NCBI GenBank assembly: GCA_020974905.1
Contig: CP087563.1
Coordinates: forward strand, 4,650,001 to 4,714,000
Reading direction: 5' to 3'
DNA from: Planctomycetes bacterium syqfu
GTDB taxonomy: Bacteria; Planctomycetota; Phycisphaerae; Phycisphaerales; Phycisphaeraceae
Length of the DNA stretch: 64,000 nucleotides
Part shown: positions 1 to 8,834 of the stretch, piece by piece
Position numbering within the stretch: position 1 is the stretch's first letter
Layout of the letters: the number at the start of each line of letters is the position of its first letter
The notes under the pieces: model-generated
What the model saw: only the letters and a program-made list of their open reading frames with translations
The model's database searches: none
Told to the model about the DNA's origin: nothing
Translations under genes and position numbers: made by a program

Positions 1-723
1 CCGGACATCGTGACCGGCTTAGCAACGCCGCTGAGCCTGCTGCAGGGCAAGGTGATTGGCGATGTCATCCGACATGGCAAACAGCTGGCGATCATTGCCG
101 ATGATCCAAGCCAAACCACCATCAACGTCCACCTGGGCATGACCGGTCGATTGATGGGCATAAACCGTCCGTTTCCCAAGCACTGTCACATCCGTTGGCA
201 GCTTGCCAATACTGATACGCTTGGTTTTATCGACCCCAGGCGGTTTGGCGGATTGTGGACATTTGGTGCACTGGCGGACCTCCAAGCCCAACGCTGGTCC
301 AAACTCGGGCCCGATGCGCTGCGAATCACACCGGATCAACTCGCCAAAGGCCTGGCGAAAACCAAACGCTGTCTGAAAGCTGCCTTGCTGGATCAGAACC
401 TTGTGGCAGGGCTGGGCAACATCTACGTGGATGAACTCTGCTTTAACGCCAGGATCCGGCCCGATAGAATCGCTTGTGCATTGACGGTGGATGACTGCAG
501 ACTGCTCGTGCGTGAAATGCGTAAGCTGCTCAAAACGGCCATCAAACGTGGGGGATCGACCTTGCGAGACTACGTGATGGTCAACGGCCAATCCGGGAAG
601 TTCCAGAATCTCCACAAGGTGTATGGACGAGCTGGGGAGAACTGCGTCAGATGCAAAGCACCACTGCATGGCCAACTCCTGGCAGGACGCACCACGGTGT
701 TCTGCCCTCATTGTCAGCAATAA
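1..723 (+). CDS. mutM: Formamidopyrimidine-DNA glycosylase (Fpg/MutM), 5' end missing
   Basis: Bifunctional DNA glycosylase/AP lyase that removes oxidised purines such as 8-oxoguanine. The reading frame is open from the first base of the window, and the family's N-terminal catalytic Pro-Glu-Leu-Pro segment is not present, so the gene starts to the left. Visible parts are the helix-two-turn-helix region (LLDQNLVAGLGNIYVDEL), the DNA-contacting DYVMVNGQSGKF stretch, and a C-terminal four-cysteine zinc finger (CVRC...CPHC) that ends the protein as usual. A GTG at position 10 is in frame but is not a credible start because it would remove the catalytic proline. Confidence 0.95.
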   Translation, partial: PDIVTGLATPLSLLQGKVIGDVIRHGKQLAIIADDPSQTTINVHLGMTGRLMGINRPFPKHCHIRWQLANTDTLGFIDPRRFGGLWTFGALADLQAQRWSKLGPDALRITPDQLAKGLAKTKRCLKAALLDQNLVAGLGNIYVDELCFNARIRPDRIACALTVDDCRLLVREMRKLLKTAIKRGGSTLRDYVMVNGQSGKFQNLHKVYGRAGENCVRCKAPLHGQLLAGRTTVFCPHCQQ

Positions 724-907
724 TTTTTCACGGCTGACGCACGATATCCACAAGGTCCCGAGCTTGAATTTTGCCGCTGGGTATAAGACTAAGAGTATAT
801 ATATAAATATAACTTCGTCTTAGTCATAAGCCCTGTCGATTTGAGTATAACTCCCGGAAGTTGTCTTTGGAGTATGTTCACACAAGAAGTTAAAGCAATG
901 AACAGCG

Positions 908-916
908 TGTGGATAA
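908..916 (-). promoter_or_regulatory. DnaA box, perfect consensus
   Basis: TGTGGATAA on the plus strand is the exact reverse complement of the DnaA 9-mer. It faces the second perfect box at 1042. Confidence 0.55.
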
Positions 917-1041
917 GCAGTCATTTAGGTTGTTACTTGTGTTGCGCGCATTGTCGACAACTCGGGTGATCAATCAGTTATTCGGACATTGTCGATTTGT
1001 CGCCAAAGTTGGCTACAACACATCGACAGCTAAACGCCAGA

Positions 1042-1050
1042 TTATCCACA
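1042..1050 (+). promoter_or_regulatory. DnaA box, perfect consensus
   Basis: TTATCCACA is an exact match to the DnaA 9-mer. By chance less than one such site is expected in the whole window on both strands, yet two fall within 143 bp. Confidence 0.55.
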
Positions 1051-1423
1051 GCTAATCCGCAGAATGCGCGCCAGGCAAATCGTCGAAAAATCATTCAAGT
1101 TTAAAGCTCTGTTGTTCATTACTTCGACCGACTCACGAAAAAAATTCACGACTTTTTCAAACTGCTGCGCAGTTTCAGCATCACATCGTGATGCAGCTAT
1201 TGGGTGACATCGCTTAGAACTCACAAAAGCGATACAACTCTGAACTTCCACGCACGTTTAAACATCGTGTCTGATTGATTTGATCAATAGCATCATTACG
1301 ACATCAACAAAGTAACCTAATAGCTGCGTTGCGACGTCAACGCTGTATCGTGCAGCGATAAAATAATTACGATGAAGAACACACCGAGAACATGAAACGT
1401 TGATCACATTATTAACTCAACGA

Positions 1424-2385
1424 TCACGAAAAGTCATTGTGGCGATGTTGAATCTCGCGGATGGGGATGCGGATCATCTTGCGTTGGCCGCGTTGCTGCG
1501 GATTTGTAATCAGCTCAATGAGTTCTTCGACCGCACGCTGAGCCATGGCCGGGAAATCCTGCTTACACACAAAGCCTTCGGCCAGGGGTAAGGCGGGCCG
1601 GGCCAACCATCGAAGACACCAAAGCGGATGGTGTAATCCTTGAGCCACTGCGGATTGTCTCGGACGAGTTTCATCACTTCAAAGTGCGCGTTACTGACAA
1701 TGCCGACTTCCTTGACGCCTTCGGGAATCTGGACGTTGCCATCATCGACCACGAAATTCACGTCATTGGCTTTGCACCACTTAATCGCGCCCTGGAGTCG
1801 GGTGTGGGTCACTTCGTTGATGTCATCGACATGGATGACCAGAAAATCACAGCCAGCAGTGACGCAGCTTTCGCAAAGCTGTGCCATCCCTTTGGCATTC
1901 TGCGTGGTCACCGTCACCGTGGGCACATCAGGGATCGAGCGGTCCAGGAGCACCAGCGGAAAGCCCGACTCCACGAGTTGCTTAACCGACGTGTCACCGG
2001 GCGTGTGTTGGCTGGGGATGAGAATCGCACCATCTGCAACACCTTGAGACAGTCTGCCGATCATGCGTTTGACGGTGCGTTGGTCCTGGTGATGCAGCGC
2101 GACGAGTGTGTCGTACTTGAGTTCACTGAGCATTAGTGATGCCGATTCACCTGCCACGGTTTCGAGCTTGGAATCGAGACTGGAAACGATCAGCCAGACG
2201 GTGTTGGTGGTTCCGGTCTGCAGCGAACGGGCAGCAAGGTTGGGTCGGTATCCCATTTGTTTGGCCGTCAGCTTGACCTTCTCGCGCGTGGCTTCCTTGA
2301 CCAGCGGATCATCCCGCAGGGCGCGCGAGGCAGTACTCACATCCACCCCACAAGCTTTGGCAATGTCTTTAAGCGTGATCCGCAT
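1424..2385 (-). pseudogene. LacI-family transcriptional regulator, frameshifted near the C-terminus
   Basis: The protein starts at 2385 (MRITLKDIAKACGV) with a typical LacI helix-turn-helix followed by a periplasmic-binding-protein-like sugar domain. After FGVFDGWP, around 1590-1610, this frame runs into unrelated sequence and stops at 1510. The family's usual C-terminal segment (AEGFVCKQDFPAMAQRAVEE..., ending at 1424) continues in a neighbouring frame. Joining them needs a -1 shift, in a C/G-rich stretch. The cause may be a real one-base deletion, a sequencing error or, less likely, recoding. It lies just downstream of the alpha-mannosidase on the same strand and may have been its regulator. 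A start at 2442 would add an atypical hydrophobic extension made from repeat DNA. Confidence 0.8.
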
Positions 2386-2416
2386 GGGTTTGTTTATCTC
2401 CTGTTTAAAGACAAGA

Positions 2417-2511
2417 AACCACAGATAAACACAGATGAACACAGATAAGACAAGACATATGCCTTGTGGTTTCTGAATCCAATCTGTGTTTATCTGTGTT
2501 CATCTGTGGTA
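2417..2511. repeat. Inverted repeat built of ACAGATRAAC units (family D relative)
   Basis: Two arms of about 29 bp (2418-2446 and 2482-2510) are near-perfect reverse complements. Each is a small tandem array of ACAGATAAAC/ACAGATGAAC. It sits between the mannosidase stop and the LacI start and resembles the other CACAGAG-type inverted repeats of the window. Confidence 0.8.
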
Positions 2512-2550
2512 AAAATGCCTTGAAAACAAGGGGTTTATTCGTGAGTTACA

Positions 2551-5500
2551 TTAATTAATTTTCACAGTGACGATCTCAAACGGCTTGAGGGTCAGTGACA
2601 CCTTGTTGTCGATGACGGGCAACTCCTCGCCGTCGGTCCATTCCATGAGGTTGGTGACGGTGACCTTGCTGCCAGCCGGGACGCTCAGGGTTGCCCTGCC
2701 GCGATAGCCGTGGGATTCGACGATGCGGGCGATCAACGCGTCGGACTTCTCAGCGCGTTTGAGTACTTCCAATGTGGCATTTCTTGATTCGAGTTTCACC
2801 GGACTTTCCAGCTTGCCAGCATATCCTGCAAACATCACCGGAAATTGATTCAGACAACGCGCCTGCTGCATGACATCACTGCGCACCAGGTCATCGACGT
2901 GTGGCAGGAGACTGTAGGTAAACGTATGTTCACCCATGTCCGCATCAGGGTCCGGCCAGGTGGGAGACCGCAGCAAGGTTAATTCCAGCGTGTTGTCCAG
3001 AATACGGTGACCGTATTTACAGTCATTGAGCAATGCCACGCCAAACGTCGGCTCGGACATGTCCACGTATTTGTGACAGGCCACTTCGAACCTTGCCATA
3101 TCCCAACTGGTGTTGGTGTGTGTCGGGCGTTTGAGATAGCCGTACTGGATATCGCAACTCGCTTCGGTCGTGCTGATGGTGGTGGGGAAAGCGACTTTCA
3201 AAAGCTTGTGTTGTTCAGCCCAATTAACCTTGGTTGCAAAGTCCAGACGTTTACCCCCGCCCCCGAAGGTTTCCAGGGTGATCGTCTGCTCGATGGTGGA
3301 GGCTTCACCGAGGGTTGCAGTGATGCTTAGCACGCTACGCACCGGGCCTTGCTCAAGTTTGATGGATTGGACGGTGGTCGTGCCGACATATTCGGTGCGG
3401 TGATACGCGTCGATATCCCAGGCGTCATAGGCCGTCGGGCGGTCGTTGTACAAGCTCAACACGTTACCTGCTTCACGCAGGGCTTCGATGTCCGCCTGCT
3501 TGTCATGCGCACTGATGAGTTGGCCGTCCTTGTTAAACACATACTTGACCACATCGTTTTCAAGCACCAGCTCGTCGACGGTTTTGAGTTGCTTGCAGTC
3601 ATCAACCTTTTTAAGTTCGACACTGCTCAGCGGGGCAATGTTCAACTGCACGACGACGCGATCACCTTCACGCTGCGAACTCATGGGCAAGCTGTCACAG
3701 GTCGCACCACCCCAACCTTCGGGAAGCGTGACCACGCCCGACCATGCGTGAGATAGCGAGTTGAAATACACCACGGAATCGGCGTCAGCGGTGAGTAACT
3801 TCGGTGCGACATCCGCCTGCATCTCGTCAAGCTTGGCAAGCATGTCCGCGTGTTCCTGATGGGTCACCTGATACACGTTGTTAATCGAGGAACCGGGGAT
3901 GATGTCGTGGAAATGATTGAGCAAAAGCGTCTTCCACAGCTTGTCGAAAGTCTCGATCGGGTAGCTGTCAACACCCGCTGCAGTGCAGATGATTTCCATC
4001 TCGCGCAGGCGGTGTTCGAGTTGACGGTTTTGCTTTTTGACCAGGGCCTGCGTGGTGAGTGTGCCACGGTGATATTCCAGATACAACTCGCCGACCCACT
4101 TGGGCAGTTCGTGTTTGATGTCGTGCAATGATTCGAAGAAGTTCTCCGCCGTGTTGAACTGCACACGCGGGCAACCTTCCAGGTCCTTCATGCGCAGCGC
4201 ACGTTCGATGTGATCCGGGCGCGGCCCACCACCACCATCACCAACGCCGAATAATGACATGATCTTGCTGGCAACGGCTTTTTCTTTGAAGCGTTGTTGA
4301 GACCCAATCAAACTTCCGGGGGTCATGTCGGAGTTGTATGTGTCTTCGGGTGGGAAATGCGTGAGGATCTCCGTGCCGTCGATGCCTTGCCAGAAGAAGG
4401 TGTTGTAGGGGAAGGTGTTGAACTGAGACCAACTGATTTTTTGGGTAAGGAATGTATCCACACCTGCAAGATGCATGATCTGTGGCAGGGCAGCTGAGTA
4501 ACCAAACACGTCGGGAATCCACAGGTTGGTCACATCTTTGCCAAACTCATCCATGAAGAAATTCTTGCCATGAATGAATTGGCGGACCAGTGATTCACCA
4601 TTGGGAATGTTGCAGTCCGATTCAACCCACATCCCGCCCTGGAGTTCCCATTTGCCGTCTTTAACCGCCTGTTTGATGCGTTCGAAGAGTTCGGGCTGAT
4701 CTTCCTTGACGAACTGATAATGCTGTGGCTGGGAGGCCCCGAAGATGTAACCGGGATAGTCCTTGATGAGTTTGATCTGGTTAGCAAAGGTGCGCACACA
4801 CTTGCGTCGACCTTCGCGGACCGGCCAAAGCCAGCCGGTGTCGATGTGAGCGTGACCGACCGCGTAAACATCCATCTCCGAAGCGCTGGTTTTCAGAGAC
4901 ATGATCGGCTTGAGTGATTCGCGTGCAGCTTCAAACGCCATCGGGTCTGAACCGAGAATGTCACAGCAATCCTGAAGCGCTTTGAAAATCTTGGCACGTC
5001 GGACCGAGCCTTCATGCAGACCTTCGTAAAGGTTAAACATCAGCTTCATGTCCAGTGACAATTGGAAGGCAGCATCGTTGAAGACTGCCAAACGAATCTT
5101 TTCAACGGTTCCTTCTCGTTCACCAAAACGCGTCGGCTCGTTGCGGTCGATGTCCTTGCATTTCACATCATCCAACGGCGTGACACCGAAGTAACCAGCA
5201 ACGGAACCTTCAAGCCAGAACTCGAGTTTTTCGCCTGCTTTTGCAGACTTGGTCAACGGGACATACTGGCGGATCGCCCGGTCATCCCAGATGGATTTGT
5301 AACCGATGTGCTGATCCACCGTGCCGTCTGCGTGGTAGACACAGCCTTCGGTGGAGATGTTGATCCACAGCTGGATTTCCTTGCCATCGAAGTCCGCGGG
5401 GACCTCGCCGGTGATGTGAAACCAGACCAGGTCCCAGCGATTGCCCCAGGTGTCACCTTCCTTGATGGGCTTGTATTCACCGCCGAGTCTGCCGTCGAAG

Positions 5501-5643
5501 TTGGTGCCTTCGATGGGCTTGCCGGTGTTCCAGTAGGTGACATTCAGTGGGAGGGTCTTACCGATGATCGCCAGCTCGACACGTTCGATCGCCTGGGAGA
5601 TGCGGTTGAAGTACAGCTTTTCGTGACGTGGGTTGTGGTACAT
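2551..5643 (-). CDS. Alpha-mannosidase, glycoside hydrolase family 38
   Basis: A retaining alpha-mannosidase of about 1030 residues, probably cytoplasmic because no signal peptide is seen, that would trim mannose from imported glycans. An N-terminal beta domain is followed by the catalytic domain with the zinc-binding GHAHIDTGWLW motif (about residue 264), the nucleophile Asp in WIPDVFGY (about 378) and the later zinc histidine in NHFHDIIPGSS. The C-terminal third is the family's beta-sandwich region. The start at 5643 (MYHNPRHEKLYF) is preferred; a start at 5673 adds ten residues. Upstream lie a sigma70-like promoter and a LacI-type palindrome, and a (broken) LacI gene follows downstream, which suggests a mannose-glycan catabolic unit. 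Confidence 0.93.
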   Translation of the reverse strand: MYHNPRHEKLYFNRISQAIERVELAIIGKTLPLNVTYWNTGKPIEGTNFDGRLGGEYKPIKEGDTWGNRWDLVWFHITGEVPADFDGKEIQLWINISTEGCVYHADGTVDQHIGYKSIWDDRAIRQYVPLTKSAKAGEKLEFWLEGSVAGYFGVTPLDDVKCKDIDRNEPTRFGEREGTVEKIRLAVFNDAAFQLSLDMKLMFNLYEGLHEGSVRRAKIFKALQDCCDILGSDPMAFEAARESLKPIMSLKTSASEMDVYAVGHAHIDTGWLWPVREGRRKCVRTFANQIKLIKDYPGYIFGASQPQHYQFVKEDQPELFERIKQAVKDGKWELQGGMWVESDCNIPNGESLVRQFIHGKNFFMDEFGKDVTNLWIPDVFGYSAALPQIMHLAGVDTFLTQKISWSQFNTFPYNTFFWQGIDGTEILTHFPPEDTYNSDMTPGSLIGSQQRFKEKAVASKIMSLFGVGDGGGGPRPDHIERALRMKDLEGCPRVQFNTAENFFESLHDIKHELPKWVGELYLEYHRGTLTTQALVKKQNRQLEHRLREMEIICTAAGVDSYPIETFDKLWKTLLLNHFHDIIPGSSINNVYQVTHQEHADMLAKLDEMQADVAPKLLTADADSVVYFNSLSHAWSGVVTLPEGWGGATCDSLPMSSQREGDRVVVQLNIAPLSSVELKKVDDCKQLKTVDELVLENDVVKYVFNKDGQLISAHDKQADIEALREAGNVLSLYNDRPTAYDAWDIDAYHRTEYVGTTTVQSIKLEQGPVRSVLSITATLGEASTIEQTITLETFGGGGKRLDFATKVNWAEQHKLLKVAFPTTISTTEASCDIQYGYLKRPTHTNTSWDMARFEVACHKYVDMSEPTFGVALLNDCKYGHRILDNTLELTLLRSPTWPDPDADMGEHTFTYSLLPHVDDLVRSDVMQQARCLNQFPVMFAGYAGKLESPVKLESRNATLEVLKRAEKSDALIARIVESHGYRGRATLSVPAGSKVTVTNLMEWTDGEELPVIDNKVSLTLKPFEIVTVKIN

Positions 5644-5689
5644 CGTGCGTTTCCGTAGCGTATGTCCTACCACATTGGTAAGAACGGAT

Positions 5690-5703
5690 TACAAACGTTT
5701 GTA
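5690..5703. promoter_or_regulatory. LacI-type operator palindrome upstream of the alpha-mannosidase
   Basis: TACAAACGTTTGTA is a perfect 14-bp palindrome with the central CG typical of LacI/GalR-family operators. It lies about 16 bp downstream of the predicted -10 box and so would cover the transcription start. The nearest candidate repressor is the LacI gene at 1424-2385. Confidence 0.6.
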
Positions 5704-5719
5704 TTTGATCAAGACCGAC

Positions 5720-5748
5720 AGTATCCCGTGAAATTGGATTCAAATCAA
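5720..5748 (-). promoter_or_regulatory. Sigma70-like promoter for the alpha-mannosidase
   Basis: Read on the minus strand: TTGATT (5748-5743), a 17-bp spacer, then GATACT (5725-5720). The position relative to the operator palindrome and the start at 5643 is sensible. Confidence 0.5.
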
Positions 5749-5846
5749 GAGCGTAAAGTTGTTTTACGGGTGTAAAGTTGGATTGTGATGCGGTTTTGCT
5801 GGCGTGATTTTGGTTGGGGTTCCAAGATAAAAAATTTCAATGCATT

Positions 5847-6145
5847 TTTACCGCAGAGGCGCAGAGGCGCTGAGGACGCAGAGTTCAAACAGGATGTTTA
5901 TTCTTCTTTTGATTCAGGCGAACCGCGTCGTATCGACGCGGGATTGAGCGAAGCTCAAATACTGTTTGATGATGTCATTTGAATTTCGACTTCGTCGAAT
6001 CCCGCAGTGACACACCGCGGCTCGCCTGAATTGCATTGTTCTCTCTTAACTCTGAGTCTTCTGCGTCTTGTAAGTTGTTTTTCAAGCGATTGGTTGTTGT
6101 TATAAAAAAGCGAGGAGCCTTTGTGGGCTCTGCGGTGAAAATGTC
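5847..6145. repeat. Family D inverted repeat (CCGCAGAGGCGCAGAG type) with a family C repeat nested inside
   Basis: The left arm (5847-5886) is rich in GCAGAGGCGCAGAG; the right side (6050-6145) carries the complementary CTCTGAGTC..., CTCTGCGG and the AAATGTCTTG tail seen in other copies. A separate palindrome (family C) occupies 5913-6031. This fills the gap between the mannosidase and the dehydrogenase; no gene is visible. Confidence 0.65.
5913..6031. repeat. Family C inverted repeat (TTCAGGCGARCCGC ... GCGGCTCGCCTGAA)
   Basis: The arms begin TTCAGGCGAACCGCG and end CGCGGCTCGCCTGAA, with internal GGGATTGAGCGAAGCTCAA and a complementary TCGACTTCGTCGAATCCCGC segment. Related copies occur near 32.7, 33.6 and 35.5 kb. 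Confidence 0.75.
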
Positions 6146-6150
6146 TTGTT

Positions 6151-7578
6151 TCACATACCCGAAACCCCCGGGATCAGGCGCAGGATACGGTCCGGGCCGT
6201 TGGTTGCGATGTAGATCGCGCCGTCAGGTCCGACTGCTGCATCGCGGACGCGGCCCATGCGTTTGATGATGACTTCCTGGTCGGTGACTTCTTCACCTTC
6301 AATCTTGACGATGCGGACTTCCTGGAATGCCAGCGCGGTGACGAGCAGGTGGTTCTTCCATTTGGTAAAGAGATCACCGTTGTAGAACTCGATTCCACAG
6401 ACCGCGATGGAGGGGGTCCAATGGATGATGGGATCGACCATGCCTTTCATGGTGGTGAAAGGGGTGATCGGCGTGCCGTTGTAATTGATGCCGAAGGTGA
6501 CTTCCGGCCAGCCGTAGTTGGCGCCTTTTCGGATGAGGTTCAGTTCATCCCCACCGCGCGGGCCGTGCTCGGATTCCCAGACTCTGCCGGTGACAGGGTG
6601 GACGGAGAGGCCTTGGGGGTTGCGATTACCGAAGGTGTAAATGGACTTGATGGCATTGGGTTCATTGACGAATGGATTGTCAGCAGGGATCGAGCCATCA
6701 CGGTTGATGCGATGGATTTTGCCGTTGGGCTTGGTGATATCCTGTGCCTCGTTTTGGTATCCACGTTCACCGATGGAGAAGTAGAGATAACCATCGGGGG
6801 GAAAGACGATGCGCGAACCGTAGTGATGTCGGGTGCGTTTGTAGAGATCGTGAGGTGCTTCAAAAAGAACCTGTTGATCGGTCCATTGGTGGTCGACGAT
6901 TTTGCCTCGAACCACGCGCGTCATGGCAAGGTTCTGATCATCAAGCTTGTGTGAGTAGGACAAATAAACCCATTGGTTTTGCAGGTAATCCGGGTCGACG
7001 TTGACATCGAGCATACCGCCCTGGCCGTTGTGCCAGACTTCGGGGGTGTTGGCAATGGGGCGTGGGTCGAGGATACCGTTTTTGACGATGCGCAGTCCGC
7101 CGGGGCGTTCGGTGATGAGCATGGTCATCGGATCAAGGAAGCAGATGGCCCAGGGGATTTTCAACCCCGCAACCCACTGTTCGACTTTAAGCGTGTAGTC
7201 ATTGCCCTTGAGGGTTGCGACGGTCTGGCCGACCTTGGGCTCAGAGCCGGTGGGGTTGGCCTGATAGTCCTTGACGGTTTTCTGAATGTAGTTGACTAAA
7301 CCGTTGATCTGTTCGCTGGAGAAATTGCCATGCGCCGGCATGCCACGGTCCGCGATACCATCACGGATGACTTTGGCCATCGACGCACGATCCTTGGCAA
7401 ACTCCCATTGATCATCAAGCATGCTCTTGGCATTACCACCCTGAAGATTCAGCCCGTGACAGGCAGCACAGTTTTTCAAAAACAGTTGGGCTGAGTTATC
7501 CAGATCCTGTGCGAAAATGACTGTAGGGCTGAGAAAACACAGGACAACAAACCATTTCATGAGGTGTTTGGGCATCAT
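6151..7578 (-). CDS. Secreted PQQ-type sugar dehydrogenase with N-terminal cytochrome c domain
   Basis: Probably oxidises aldoses in the periplasm and passes electrons to its own haem. A signal peptide (residues 1-23, ending VIFA) is followed by a cytochrome c domain with the haem-binding CAACH at 37-41 and a likely axial Met in GMPAHGNF. The rest is a six-bladed glucose/sorbosone dehydrogenase propeller (KIPWAICFL, GQGGMLDV, NRNPQGLSVHP, SEHGPRGGDELN, GANYGWPEV). These motifs match the soluble aldose dehydrogenase family. PQQ use is inferred from the family, and no PQQ synthesis genes are nearby. The second ATG, at 7575, is an equally possible start. Confidence 0.88.
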   Translation of the reverse strand: MMPKHLMKWFVVLCFLSPTVIFAQDLDNSAQLFLKNCAACHGLNLQGGNAKSMLDDQWEFAKDRASMAKVIRDGIADRGMPAHGNFSSEQINGLVNYIQKTVKDYQANPTGSEPKVGQTVATLKGNDYTLKVEQWVAGLKIPWAICFLDPMTMLITERPGGLRIVKNGILDPRPIANTPEVWHNGQGGMLDVNVDPDYLQNQWVYLSYSHKLDDQNLAMTRVVRGKIVDHQWTDQQVLFEAPHDLYKRTRHHYGSRIVFPPDGYLYFSIGERGYQNEAQDITKPNGKIHRINRDGSIPADNPFVNEPNAIKSIYTFGNRNPQGLSVHPVTGRVWESEHGPRGGDELNLIRKGANYGWPEVTFGINYNGTPITPFTTMKGMVDPIIHWTPSIAVCGIEFYNGDLFTKWKNHLLVTALAFQEVRIVKIEGEEVTDQEVIIKRMGRVRDAAVGPDGAIYIATNGPDRILRLIPGVSGM

Positions 7579-7701
7579 ATCACTCGAAAGTTATTTGAGA
7601 TTTCCAAGTGACATTGTACAGGCAGCGGTTGATGCCCAACAGGATTAATCGTGGCACGTTGGTTTGAGGCGCGTGATCTGAGGGTGATGCGCGCATAAAA
7701 A

Positions 7702-7778
7702 TGGACTGACCGTGTCGCGGTTCAGGGTTCTAAAACGACCCTCGAACATAATGCTGATTCTTCGCGACGATCAGTCCA
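7702..7778. repeat. Structured inverted repeat with internal hairpin
   Basis: Outer arms TGGACTGACCGTGTCGCG and CGCGACGATCAGTCCA pair with a small bulge. Inside lies a small AGGGT/ACCCT hairpin. No second copy was seen in the window. It could be a small structured RNA or a degenerate repeat. Confidence 0.45.
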
Positions 7779-7925
7779 CTTTCTCTGATAGGTTAATCGT
7801 GCTACCTCCTTGACCATGTTTATTCGTTGATCACTTTATCACTTGAAATAGACGATATGTTGAGCATACAGTCAAGGGATTTAATGGTGTTTTTTAAATC
7901 GCCTTCCAGTAAGAAAATTTCTTTC

Positions 7926-8010
7926 CGTCACTCCCGCGCAGGCAAGAGCCCCGTTGAATATGCAAGTGCACACAGAATGCTACTGGATTCCCGCCTGCGC
8001 GGGAATGACG
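7926..8010. repeat. Family A REP pair (CGTCAYTCCCGCGCAGGCGGGA), copy 1
   Basis: Two REP hairpins face each other around a spacer with GCAAGTGCACACAGAATGC. The first arm is damaged (GGCAAGAGCCCC). At least six more complete or partial copies occur in the window, always between genes. Confidence 0.85.
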
Positions 8011-8080
8011 AAATAATGAACAAGAACACAGGCTTGTTTCTGCACTTCAACAGCTAACGATCAGAGAACTTCACGATGCA

Positions 8081-8154
8081 AAGAGCCGCGCACACAGTAA
8101 GCGGTTTAAATCAAGTGCGTGTCAAGTCATCCGCTTACTGTGTGTGCGGCTCTT
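8081..8154. repeat. Family E palindrome, 24-bp arms
   Basis: AAGAGCCGCGCACACAGTAA and following bases (8081-8104) are repeated in reverse complement at 8131-8154 with one mismatch. A half copy lies at 13011-13034. Confidence 0.85.
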
Positions 8155-8182
8155 GATATTGAATTGATCGTGATAAACGTGT

Positions 8183-8659
8183 TTACGCCTGTTGCCAGTT
8201 CAGACATCGGCCGGTGCCTTTGCACAGATCGCATTCGGGGATTTCGCCTTCGACACATTCCATGCATTCGCCGATGCGGTTGTCGATGACCTGGTGAATC
8301 AACGAACTCAAACCCAGCGGGGCAGTGACGAGGTATTCAATCCCCGGGTGCTTGGCAGCTGCTTCGGCGGTGATTGCGGGAATGTCTTCATGCCAGTGTT
8401 TACCGGGGAGTAAAAAGTACGGCATGACCACGACCCGCTTGGCACCCTTTTCCACACACCGATCAAACGCGGTGGGGATCAGAGGCTCGGCAATTTCCAT
8501 GTGGGCTGGCTCGACAATCTGCCACTGCGTCTGCTGGCGGTACGCTTCGACCACCTGCAACAACATCGCGTTGGACTCTTCACGACGTGAACCGTGGTCG
8601 ACAACAATAATGCCGGTGGTGGCAACATCGGTTTGGGCGGGTGTAGTGCTCATGTCCAT
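8183..8659 (-). CDS. CbiX/SirB-like sirohydrochlorin chelatase with cysteine-rich C-terminus
   Basis: Small single-domain chelatase that would insert cobalt or iron into sirohydrochlorin for cobalamin or sirohaem. It has the family's metal-site histidine in IIVVDHGSRREESN and the second conserved segment VVMPYFLLPGKHWHEDIP. The C-terminal tail has the pattern C-x2-C-x7-C-x2-C-x5-C, which could hold zinc or an iron-sulphur cluster. No other tetrapyrrole genes are nearby, so metal choice cannot be decided. The start at 8659 gives a 158-residue protein; an ATG two codons later (8653) is possible. A start at 8713 adds an unlikely extension. Confidence 0.85.
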   Translation of the reverse strand: MDMSTTPAQTDVATTGIIVVDHGSRREESNAMLLQVVEAYRQQTQWQIVEPAHMEIAEPLIPTAFDRCVEKGAKRVVVMPYFLLPGKHWHEDIPAITAEAAAKHPGIEYLVTAPLGLSSLIHQVIDNRIGECMECVEGEIPECDLCKGTGRCLNWQQA

Positions 8660-8834
8660 ATCATAGCCAGCTTTGGAATCATTCCAAGTTGTAAACACCC
8701 AAAACAAACACAAAACATGTTACTCTGTTTCGGTACTGCAACGTTTGAGAATCACAAAGGTATTCTTGAACAACGCGCAACCGGCGAGTGATCCAGTGAC
8801 AGATCGTCGGATGCATCAATATGGAGCTTGATAC

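Larger units (their letters stand above)
724..1423. other. Non-coding gap with two perfect DnaA boxes and an AT-rich dyad (origin-like)
   Basis: No credible gene lies here. Two exact matches to the DnaA box consensus TTATCCACA occur in opposite orientation (908-916 on the minus strand, 1042-1050 on the plus strand), and a one-mismatch copy lies at 744-752. An 8-bp inverted repeat, GACTAAGA/TCTTAGTC (787-794 and 818-825), encloses an almost pure A/T stretch that could unwind easily. The layout resembles a replication origin, but it may simply be a DnaA-titrating or regulatory site. Confidence 0.4.
7579..8182. other. Repeat-filled gap without a visible gene
   Basis: It holds a structured dyad (7702-7778), a family A REP pair (7926-8010) and a family E palindrome (8081-8154). 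I see no gene with a convincing start signal here. Confidence 0.6.

Noticed and set aside
1042-1251. 69-codon minus-strand frame in the DnaA-box region
   Set aside because: No ribosome site, and its end overlaps the perfect DnaA box. No family resemblance.
5785-5982. Short plus-strand frame in the repeat block after the mannosidase
   Set aside because: It runs through family C and D repeat DNA, which gives similar frames wherever the repeats occur.
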